From: CAYPKW01 sp964411425
GTDB taxonomy: Bacteria > Pseudomonadota > Alphaproteobacteria > Dongiales > Dongiaceae
Assembly: GCA_964411425.1 (NCBI GenBank)
Contig: CAYPKW010000094.1
Location: 1-9,099, forward strand
Direction: 5' to 3'
Length of the DNA stretch: 9,099 nt
Positions 1 to 5,369 of this stretch are shown piece by piece; the first letter of the stretch is position 1; each line of letters opens with the position of its first letter. Position numbers and translations under genes: made by a program. The notes under the pieces were generated by a model that was not told the DNA's origin, searched no databases, and worked only from the letters and a program-made list of their open reading frames with translations.

Positions 1-74
1 GCTAGTCTCGGTCGGTTGACTGCGTCGCCGCGCGGGTGCAGAAAGCGGCGGCTGGCCTTGCCCGATGGATCTCG

Positions 75-1679
75 ATGGACGACCGACGCGTCTATCTGTT
101 CGACAGCACGCTGCGCGACGGCGCCCAGACCCAGGGCGTCGATTTCAGCGTCGCCGACAAGTTGGCGGTCTCGCGGGCGCTCGACCGGCTCGGCATCGAC
201 TACATCGAGGGCGGCTGGCCCGGCGCCAACCCCACCGACGACGCCTTCTTCGCTGATCCACCGCGCTTCAAGGGCGCCAAACTCACCGCCTTCGGCATGA
301 CCCGCCGGCCGGGCCGCAGCGCGGCGAACGATCCCGGCCTGGCGGCGCTCATCGGCAGCCGGGCGCCGGCGGTGTGCGTGGTCGGCAAGAGCTGGGATTT
401 CCAGGTGGACGTGGCGCTCGGCATCGAGCGCAAGGAGAACCTCGACATGATCGCCGACAGCGTCGCGCTCGCCGCCGGGCGCGTCGGCGAGGTGCTGTTC
501 GACGCCGAACACTTCTTCGACGGCTACAAGGCGAACCCGGGCTACGCCCTCGACTGCGTGCGGCTCGCGGCCGAGGCGGGGGCGCGCTGGGTGGTGCTGT
601 GCGACACCAACGGCGGCACGCTGCCGCACGACGTCGAACGCATCGTGGCCGCGGTGGTTGAGCGCGTTCCGGGCCACCGCGTCGCCATCCACTGCCACAA
701 CGACACCGACAACGCGGTGGCCAACAGCCTCGCGGCGCTGCGCGCCGGCGCCCGCCAGGTGCAGGGCACGCTGAACGGATTGGGCGAGCGCTGCGGCAAC
801 GCGAACCTGGTGTCGCTCATCCCGACGCTCATGCTGAAGACCGATTTCAAGATCGGCGTGACGACCGAGAACCTGGCGCGCCTGACGCAGATCTCGCGCC
901 TGCTCGACGAGCGGCTCAACCGGGCACCGGTGCGCAACGCGCCCTACGTCGGCGACGCGGCCTTCGCGCACAAGGGCGGGCTGCACGTCTCCGGGGTGGA
1001 GAAGGACCCGCGCACCTACGAGCATGTCGATCCGGCGGCGGTCGGCAACCGGCGGCACGTCGTCGTCTCCGATCAATCGGGTCGCGCCAACATCTTCGCC
1101 CGCTTCCGCGACATCGGCCTCGAGGTCGATCCGGACGATCCGCGCATCGTCGATCTGGTGGAAACGGTGAAGGCGCGCGAGTACGACGGCTACGCCTACG
1201 ATGGCGCCGAAGCCAGCTTCGAACTGCTCGCCCGGCGGGCCCTGGGGCGGGTGCCCGAGTATTTTCGCCTCAACCGCTTCCGGGTCATGGACGACCGGCG
1301 CTGGAACGCGCGCGGCGAGCTGGTGACCGAATCCGAGGCCACCATCACGGTCGACATCGGCGGCGCGGCGGCGATGACAGTGGCCACCGGCAACGGTCCG
1401 GTGAACGCGCTGGATCAGGCGCTGCGCAAGGCGTTGCTGCCGGTCTACCCGCAGCTCGCCGACATGCGGCTCGTGGACTACAAGGTCCGCATCCTGACGC
1501 CGGGCGCCGGCACCGGAGCGGTCACCCGCGTGATGATCGAGAGCGCCGACGCCAAGGGCGAGCGCTGGAGCACGGTCGGCGTCTCCGCCAACGTCATCGA
1601 CGCCTCCTACAACGCGCTCAACGACAGCATCGTCTGGAAGCTGTTCCGGGACGGGGCCGCCGCGTCGCCCCGGGGTTAG
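75..1679 (+). CDS. cimA: Citramalate synthase (CimA, LeuA-like)
   Basis: Predicted to condense pyruvate with acetyl-CoA to (R)-citramalate, the first step of the threonine-independent route to 2-oxobutyrate and isoleucine. The 534-residue protein has the HMGL-like TIM barrel first (about residues 5-280), opening with FDSTLRDGAQ; Arg14 and Asp15 are the expected catalytic and metal residues, and HCHND (206-210) supplies the metal-binding histidines. After a linker, a LeuA-type regulatory domain occupies roughly 416-525, with GNGPVNALDQALRKAL. The length and the FDSTLRDGAQTQGVDFS opening match the citramalate synthase branch rather than short HMG-CoA lyases. I chose ATG 75 because family proteins begin a few residues before this motif; an in-frame GTG at 36 would add 13 unconserved residues. 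Neither start has a clear Shine-Dalgarno. The stop lies 16 bases before the next gene, so the two are probably co-transcribed. 2-isopropylmalate synthase activity is an alternative, judged less likely. Confidence 0.9.
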   Translation: MDDRRVYLFDSTLRDGAQTQGVDFSVADKLAVSRALDRLGIDYIEGGWPGANPTDDAFFADPPRFKGAKLTAFGMTRRPGRSAANDPGLAALIGSRAPAVCVVGKSWDFQVDVALGIERKENLDMIADSVALAAGRVGEVLFDAEHFFDGYKANPGYALDCVRLAAEAGARWVVLCDTNGGTLPHDVERIVAAVVERVPGHRVAIHCHNDTDNAVANSLAALRAGARQVQGTLNGLGERCGNANLVSLIPTLMLKTDFKIGVTTENLARLTQISRLLDERLNRAPVRNAPYVGDAAFAHKGGLHVSGVEKDPRTYEHVDPAAVGNRRHVVVSDQSGRANIFARFRDIGLEVDPDDPRIVDLVETVKAREYDGYAYDGAEASFELLARRALGRVPEYFRLNRFRVMDDRRWNARGELVTESEATITVDIGGAAAMTVATGNGPVNALDQALRKALLPVYPQLADMRLVDYKVRILTPGAGTGAVTRVMIESADAKGERWSTVGVSANVIDASYNALNDSIVWKLFRDGAAASPRG

Positions 1680-1695
1680 ACCCTATGACGGTCTA

Positions 1696-2475
1696 ATGGC
1701 CGGCACCGACCGAAGGCGCGCGCCGCTGCTGCTCGGCGGGCCGGCAATCGTGCTCGTCGAGCCGCAGCTTGGCGAGAACATCGGCGCCGCGGCGCGGGCA
1801 ATGCTGAACTGCGGCCTCGGCGACTTGCGGCTGGTGCGCCCGCGCGACGGCTGGCCAAACGCGAAGGCGGCGGCGGCGGCCTCCGGCGCCGATGAAGTGA
1901 TCGAGGCGGCGCGCGTGTTCGACGGCACGGCCGGTGCCATCGCCGACCTCGCCTACGTCTATGCCGCCACCGGGCGCGACCGCCAGATGATCAAGCCGGT
2001 GGTGACGGCGCGACAGGCGGCGGCCGAGATGCGCCAGCGCATCGCCGACGGGGCCGGCGTCGGCGTGCTGTTCGGCCCCGAGCGCGCCGGCCTTACCAAC
2101 GACGACTTAGCGCTCGCCGACACGACGCTCTCAGTGCCGCTCAATCCCTCCTTCGCCTCGCTCAATCTCGCGCACGCGGTGCTGCTGGTGGCCTACGAGT
2201 GGTTCACCGCGGGTGACGAGACGCCGGCGCGCCGTCTCGTCACTAATCGAACGCCGCCCGCCGGCAAGGCGGAACTCCTCAACTTCTTCGATCACCTGGA
2301 GCGCGAGCTCGACGCCTGCGGCTTCCTGCGCAATCGCGACAAGCGGCCGAGCATGGTGCGCAACGTCCGCAACATCTTCCAGCGCGCCGATCTGACGGCG
2401 CAGGAGATCCAGACCCTGCACGGCATCGTCAAGGAACTGGCGAACCTGAGAGAGCGGCGGGCGAAGCGGGGCTGA
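1696..2475 (+). CDS. trmJ: TrmJ/LasT-type tRNA 2'-O-methyltransferase
   Basis: A SPOUT-class RNA methyltransferase of 259 residues that uses S-adenosylmethionine; in Escherichia coli the homologue methylates the 2'-OH of nucleotide 32 in tRNA anticodon loops. The three SPOUT motifs are present in order: ENIGAAARA at 27-35, with Arg34 as the likely catalytic arginine; LFGPERAGL around 125-133; and NPSFASLNLAHAVLL from 150. The last two form the trefoil-knot cofactor site. The C-terminal 80 or so residues are basic and probably help bind RNA. The start ATG overlaps the stop of a three-codon frame (TAATG) and lacks an obvious Shine-Dalgarno, suggesting coupling to cimA. The fold is sure; the exact nucleotide modified is inferred from the family. 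Confidence 0.85.
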   Translation: MAGTDRRRAPLLLGGPAIVLVEPQLGENIGAAARAMLNCGLGDLRLVRPRDGWPNAKAAAAASGADEVIEAARVFDGTAGAIADLAYVYAATGRDRQMIKPVVTARQAAAEMRQRIADGAGVGVLFGPERAGLTNDDLALADTTLSVPLNPSFASLNLAHAVLLVAYEWFTAGDETPARRLVTNRTPPAGKAELLNFFDHLERELDACGFLRNRDKRPSMVRNVRNIFQRADLTAQEIQTLHGIVKELANLRERRAKRG

Positions 2476-2504
2476 CGGCGCCGGCCCGCCGCCGCGCGCC
2501 AGGC

Positions 2505-2521
2505 TGGGGGATCGGTCCCTC
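2505..2521. terminator. Short hairpin between convergent genes
   Basis: Between the convergent trmJ-like and glutathione S-transferase genes, GGGGGA (2506-2511) can pair with TCCCTC (2516-2521) around a TCGG loop, giving six pairs including one G-T wobble. No T-run follows on either strand, so it is at best a weak terminator element. The rest of this 55-base gap is plain GC-rich sequence. Confidence 0.25.
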
Positions 2522-2530
2522 CACGCCCGT

Positions 2531-3232
2531 CTACTGCGCCGCCGACTGGCGGCGGTCGCGATCGGCGGGTGGGGCGGACCGCCAATGCGGCGGATAGGTC
2601 CGCTCGTAGCCTGGAAGAGCCCTGACGCGTTCCCGCCAGGCGGCGATCGCCGGATAGGTCGTGGCGAAGGGGAGGAGCCGGAGGTCGAGCGGTTCGGCGG
2701 CCTCCTTTCCGGCGGCGCGCAACAGCAGTTCGACGAACGGGTAGACGGCGATGTCCGCTGCGCTCAAGTCATCGCCCGCGAGCCAGCTTCGCCGGGCGAG
2801 CGCAACCTCCATGGTGCGCAGTTCGGCTTGCACCTCTCCGACCGCGCCACGAATCGCACTCGCGTCCTCGGTCGCGTCGCCGAAGAAGATGCGCGTGGCG
2901 ATCCGGCGCCCCGCCGGCTCCAAGTAGTAGACCGACTCCGAAACGGCCTGCCAGATACGCCCCGCCTCCTCGGCCGTTCGACCGAACAGGGGCGGTTCGG
3001 GGATCTTGCGGTCGAGATAGGCGAGGATGGCGAGCGATTCCGTCTGCACGACGTCGCCGTCCTTGAGCGCCGGCACCTTGCCGCGCGGGCTGAGCGCGAG
3101 AAATTCGGGCGTCTTGGTTTCGCCCTTGGAGAAGTCGAGCAGCCGCGAAACGTACGGCGCGCGCTTCGACTCGAGGGCGAGCAGAGCCCGCCAGGAGTAC
3201 GGGCTGCCGCTGATCCAGTAGACCTCTATCAT
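2531..3232 (-). CDS. Glutathione S-transferase family protein
   Basis: A cytosolic-type glutathione S-transferase of 233 residues, expected to conjugate or exchange glutathione on electrophiles; the substrate cannot be read from sequence. The thioredoxin-like N-terminal domain (about 1-76) opens with SGSPYSWRALLAL, where Ser10, Tyr12 and Ser13 are candidates for contacting the glutathione thiol. It contains the cis-proline motif RGKVPAL (Pro54) and the Glu65-Ser66 pair that grips the gamma-glutamyl group. The all-helical C-terminal domain follows, with the capping-box motif LAGDDLSAADIAVYPF at 151-166. The start ATG has AGAGGA eight bases upstream, overlapping the TAG stop of the GFA gene; the two genes are 14 bases apart and look translationally coupled. 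It is the last gene of the ArsR-led operon. The roughly 20 C-terminal residues are polar and probably disordered. Confidence 0.88.
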   Translation of the reverse strand: MIEVYWISGSPYSWRALLALESKRAPYVSRLLDFSKGETKTPEFLALSPRGKVPALKDGDVVQTESLAILAYLDRKIPEPPLFGRTAEEAGRIWQAVSESVYYLEPAGRRIATRIFFGDATEDASAIRGAVGEVQAELRTMEVALARRSWLAGDDLSAADIAVYPFVELLLRAAGKEAAEPLDLRLLPFATTYPAIAAWRERVRALPGYERTYPPHWRSAPPADRDRRQSAAQ

Positions 3233-3246
3233 GATCCGGGTCCTCT

Positions 3247-3666
3247 CTAGCGCTGCATCGGCGGCATGCCGGGGAAGCGTGGCAGCGCCGGGTCCACGTG
3301 GTCCCAGGCGTGGCCGCGCGAGGCGTAGACGACCATCTGCGGCTTGAACCTGCCGGGATCGTCGAGACTGCCGGCGGCGACAGTCACCATGCCGGGCATG
3401 CCCGAGGTCTTGCCGAGGACGGGCGAGCCGCAGGCCGGGCAGGAGCCCAAGCTCTTGACGTTACCGCTGTCGGCTTTCGCGTCGCGGTACTTCGGCGCGC
3501 CGGTCAGCTTCATCGCGGGGGCGGGGAACCCCATCATGCTGGAGTGGCCGGCGCCGGTCGCCCGCTGGCAGTCGCGGCACTGACAATGGCCCGCGAACAT
3601 TGGCTCGGCCGCGATGTCGTATCGAATGGCGCCGCAAGCGCAGCCGCCGGTATATGAGGTTGTCAT
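3247..3666 (-). CDS. GFA-family (glutathione-dependent formaldehyde-activating-like) zinc protein
   Basis: A 139-residue member of the GFA/CENP-V domain family, named after an enzyme reported to catalyse addition of formaldehyde to glutathione; most members have no proven reaction. All expected zinc ligands are visible: Cys9 and Cys11 in GGCACGAIRY, Cys28, Cys30 and Cys33 in GHCQCRDCQ, and Cys76 and Cys79 in SCPACGSP. These correspond to the family's two zinc sites. The C-terminal segment (from about 91) has the family pattern MVTVAAGSLDDPGRFKPQ. An AAGGG about ten bases before the ATG serves as ribosome binding site. It lies 27 bases after the SRPBCC gene and 14 before the glutathione S-transferase gene, and a glutathione-handling neighbour supports a thiol-linked role. 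Calling it a formaldehyde enzyme would go beyond the evidence. Confidence 0.88.
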   Translation of the reverse strand: MTTSYTGGCACGAIRYDIAAEPMFAGHCQCRDCQRATGAGHSSMMGFPAPAMKLTGAPKYRDAKADSGNVKSLGSCPACGSPVLGKTSGMPGMVTVAAGSLDDPGRFKPQMVVYASRGHAWDHVDPALPRFPGMPPMQR

Positions 3667-3693
3667 GTTGGTCGATCCCTTTTGAAGTTGGGT

Positions 3694-4164
3694 CTAAAGC
3701 GTCTGGGCGAGGCAGCGGAACGCGCTGCCCCAGCCCCAGCGGTGCGCCTCGCGCGCGCCCTTCGATTCGAATGGCTGCTGGGTGAGTGCCAACTGAGTGC
3801 CGCCGTTCCTGGCGCGCAACACTATGGTGACCAGCGTTTCGTGGCCGCGCTTGCCGTCGGCTTCCCACGCCCAGGTGAAGGCGAGCCGTTCCGGCGGCAC
3901 GATTTCGCGATAGACGCCGCTGACGCAATGGTCGGTTCCCTCGGGCGAGCGCATGCAGGTGCGCCAAGCCCCGCCGGGGCGCACGGTCATGCGGCATTCC
4001 GGCACCGTGTATTTCTCAGGACCCCACCACTGGACCAGCCGCTTCCTGTCGATGAAGGCGCGGAACACCGTCTCCGGCGGCGCCCTGAACCATCGGCGCA
4101 TCCGCAGCACGCGGTCCGGCCTAACGGCCCTGCCGCGGCCTGCCGCTCGTCTTCTTGCCACCAT
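3694..4164 (-). CDS. SRPBCC/AHSA1-family protein
   Basis: A 156-residue protein of the START/SRPBCC superfamily, AHSA1 (Aha1 C-terminal-like) branch, which forms a helix-grip cavity for hydrophobic ligands. Family marks are RAPPETVFRAFID (27-39), the QWWGP motif (45-49), PPERLAFTW in the middle and a tryptophan-rich C-terminal helix (HRWGWGSAFRCL). Such genes very often follow an ArsR-family repressor, as here. The reading frame overlaps the repressor gene by 44 bases. I kept ATG 4164 because a full AAGGAGG lies nine bases upstream inside the repressor gene. A GTG at 4110, just past the repressor stop, would trim 18 basic, unconserved residues and give a more typical N-terminus, but has only a weak AGG upstream. 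The ligand or reaction is unknown; proteins of this fold include enzymes, binders and co-chaperones. Confidence 0.85.
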   Translation of the reverse strand: MVARRRAAGRGRAVRPDRVLRMRRWFRAPPETVFRAFIDRKRLVQWWGPEKYTVPECRMTVRPGGAWRTCMRSPEGTDHCVSGVYREIVPPERLAFTWAWEADGKRGHETLVTIVLRARNGGTQLALTQQPFESKGAREAHRWGWGSAFRCLAQTL

Positions 4165-4498
4165 GTTTGCCTGCCTCCTTCGTCAGGGTTTCGAGATAGT
4201 CGGCGAGCGAGTCGAATCGCTCGTCCCAGAAGCGCCGGTACTGCTCGATCCAATCGGCGACCTCCTTCAAGGCACCCGGCTCGAGGCGGCACAGCCGCCG
4301 CTGTGCCTCTTTCCTGCGGGCGATCAGGCGCGCCCGCTCCAGCACCCCGAGATGCCGGGAGACGGCGGGCAGTGACATGCGGAAAGGCGCCGCCAGTTCG
4401 CCGACCGAGCTTTCGCCCCGCGCCAGACGCCGGACGATCGCCCGCCGCGTCGGGTCGGCCAGGGCGGCGAATGCCGCGTCGAGTCGGTTGGTTAGCAT
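4121..4498 (-). CDS. ArsR-family winged-helix repressor
   Basis: A 125-residue winged-helix DNA-binding protein of the ArsR family, type paired with SRPBCC proteins. It opens with the typical FAALADPTRRAIVRRL; the helix-turn-helix spans about residues 29-58, with SLPAVSRHLGVLERAR (42-57) as recognition helix, followed by the wing (RKEAQRRLCRLE). The metal-box motif ELCVCDL of metal-sensing ArsR proteins is absent, and only one cysteine (Cys70) is present, so a metal sensor is unlikely. The signal is unknown. It leads a four-gene minus-strand operon and shares 44 bases with the SRPBCC gene. A double inverted repeat ends three bases before its start codon and overlaps the predicted promoter, which points to autorepression. 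No Shine-Dalgarno precedes the ATG; the short leader is AT-rich. Confidence 0.9.
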   Translation of the reverse strand: MLTNRLDAAFAALADPTRRAIVRRLARGESSVGELAAPFRMSLPAVSRHLGVLERARLIARRKEAQRRLCRLEPGALKEVADWIEQYRRFWDERFDSLADYLETLTKEAGKHGGKKTSGRPRQGR

Positions 4499-4501
4499 AA
4501 T

Positions 4502-4517
4502 TTAACCAGACTGTTAA
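4502..4517. promoter_or_regulatory. Operator half 1: TTAAC-N6-GTTAA
   Basis: A perfect inverted repeat of five-base arms (TTAAC, GTTAA) around CAGACT. It ends three bases before the ArsR start codon and lies in the predicted leader of the operon. The arms are AT-rich in otherwise GC-rich DNA. Probable binding site for a dimer of the ArsR-type repressor; binding is inferred from position and symmetry. Confidence 0.65.
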
Positions 4518-4533
4518 TTAACATATACGTTAA
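4518..4533. promoter_or_regulatory. Operator half 2: TTAAC-N6-GTTAA
   Basis: A second perfect inverted repeat with the same arms around ATATAC, abutting the first with no spacer, so the junction is the 10-base palindrome GTTAATTAAC. It covers the expected -10 region of the ArsR promoter. The repeat centres are 16 bp apart, about one and a half helical turns, so two bound dimers would sit on roughly opposite faces of the DNA. Confidence 0.68.
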
Positions 4534-4556
4534 ACACATTGTCGGGCGGCTGTCAA
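4527..4556 (-). promoter_or_regulatory. Predicted promoter of the ArsR operon
   Basis: On the minus strand a perfect -35 hexamer TTGACA occupies 4556-4551. With an 18-base spacer the -10 is TAACGT (4532-4527), which keeps only the first two and last positions of the consensus, so it is weak. The -10 sits inside the second inverted repeat, which fits repression by blocking RNA polymerase. The start would lie about 20 bases before the ArsR ATG. Confidence 0.5.
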
Positions 4557-4591
4557 CGGGAAATTGAGCAGGCCGCCCCCCTTGAAACGAT

Positions 4592-4621
4592 TTGACAGCG
4601 CCCGACGGGGGACGCTAGAAA
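4592..4621 (+). promoter_or_regulatory. Predicted rpsD promoter
   Basis: A perfect -35 TTGACA (4592-4597) is followed after 18 bases by TAGAAA (4616-4621), matching four of six -10 positions. It points toward rpsD and is back to back with the ArsR promoter; the two -35 boxes are 35 bases apart. Transcription would begin near 4628, giving a leader of about 110 bases. Confidence 0.5.
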
Positions 4622-4630
4622 CCGCGGCCT

Positions 4631-4671
4631 CATTCCCGAGAATGCGGGTCCGCCGCCCTTCGGCGGGACCC
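4631..4671 (+). promoter_or_regulatory. Two adjacent hairpins in the rpsD leader
   Basis: The predicted rpsD leader begins with a five-pair hairpin, CATTC (4631-4635) with GAATG (4640-4644) around CCGA. One base later comes a stronger one: GGGTC (4646-4650) with GACCC (4667-4671), and inside it CGCCG (4651-4655) with CGGCG (4661-4665), leaving one bulged G and a five-base loop. No T-run follows, so this is not a simple terminator. Ribosomal protein S4 represses its own synthesis through mRNA structure in other bacteria, so a regulatory role is possible but unproven here. Confidence 0.4.
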
Positions 4672-4735
4672 CGTGCGGCCAAGGTCCGGTGCGCAACTAT
4701 CGGGACAACATGTTGACGACAAACAGGAAAACTCC

Positions 4736-5350
4736 ATGTCCAAGCGACAGGAATCGAAGTACAAGATCGACCGCCGGCTCGGCGTCAACCTGTGGGGGCG
4801 GTCGAAGAGCCCGATCAACAAGCGCGATTACCCTCCCGGTCAGCACGGCCAGCGCCGCCGCAAGCCGTCGAATTACGGCACGCAGCTCAGGGCCAAGCAG
4901 CGCCTGAAGGGCTACTACGGCAACATCGGCGAGCGGCAGTTCCGCCGCATATACCAAGAGGCCGCGCGCCGGCGCGGCGACACCGGCGAGAACCTGGTGG
5001 GCCTATTGGAACGCCGCCTCGACATCGTGGTATACCGCGCCAAGTTCGTGCCGACCGTCTTCGCCGCCCGCCAGTTCGTCAACCACGGCCATGCGCGGGT
5101 CAACGGCAAGCGGGTCAATATCCCGTCCTACCTACTCAAGGATGGCGACGTGATCGAGGTGAAGAAGAAGGCGAGCGAGCTCGCCGTCGTGCTCGAGGCG
5201 ACCGCCGCGACCGATCGCGACGTGCCGGACTACATCGAGGTGGACTACAAGACCATGAAGGCGACCTTTGTGCGCCAGCCGGCCATGGCCGACGTTCCCT
5301 ATCCGGTGCAGATGGAGCCGCATCTCGTCGTCGAGTACTACTCGCTCTGA
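4736..5350 (+). CDS. rpsD: 30S ribosomal protein S4
   Basis: Primary 16S rRNA-binding protein that nucleates assembly of the small ribosomal subunit body and helps keep decoding accurate. The 204-residue length and the opening MSKRQESKYKIDRRLG are typical of alphaproteobacterial S4. The N-terminal domain (about 1-93) contains the very conserved QHGQRRRKPSNYGTQLRAKQ and LKGYYGN; the S4 RNA-binding domain begins near 94 with ERRLDIVVYRAKFVPT and FAARQFVNHGHARVNGKRVN. The start is ATG 4736, with AGGA eight bases upstream; an in-frame GTG at 4673 would run through the leader hairpins and add unconserved residues. It stands alone here, away from rpsK, rpsM and rpoA, as is usual in alphaproteobacteria. 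It is transcribed divergently from the ArsR operon across a 237-base gap. Confidence 0.97.
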   Translation: MSKRQESKYKIDRRLGVNLWGRSKSPINKRDYPPGQHGQRRRKPSNYGTQLRAKQRLKGYYGNIGERQFRRIYQEAARRRGDTGENLVGLLERRLDIVVYRAKFVPTVFAARQFVNHGHARVNGKRVNIPSYLLKDGDVIEVKKKASELAVVLEATAATDRDVPDYIEVDYKTMKATFVRQPAMADVPYPVQMEPHLVVEYYSL

Positions 5351-5369
5351 GCCGCCGCGCAACCAAGGC

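Noticed and set aside
2585..3250. Plus-strand open frame of 221 codons opposite the glutathione S-transferase gene
   Set aside because: Shadow of a gene with clear GST motifs; no recognisable domain of its own.
4121..4498. ArsR protein as an arsenic or metal sensor
   Set aside because: The ELCVCDL metal box and other cysteine pairs are missing, and no arsenic resistance genes are nearby.
3682..4500. Plus-strand open frame of 272 codons opposite the ArsR and SRPBCC genes
   Set aside because: Low-complexity Arg, Pro and Ala-rich translation with no motif, opposite two well-supported genes.
4646..4671. rpsD leader hairpin as an intrinsic terminator
   Set aside because: No run of T follows the stem, and it lies in front of an essential gene on the same strand.
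4673..4735. Extended rpsD start at GTG 4673
   Set aside because: It would add 21 unconserved residues read from leader hairpin sequence; ATG 4736 gives the normal S4 N-terminus and has AGGA upstream.
5268..5369. Extended dioxygenase start inside rpsD
   Set aside because: The 34 extra residues are a Ser and Arg-rich frame-shifted reading of the rpsD end, not family sequence.
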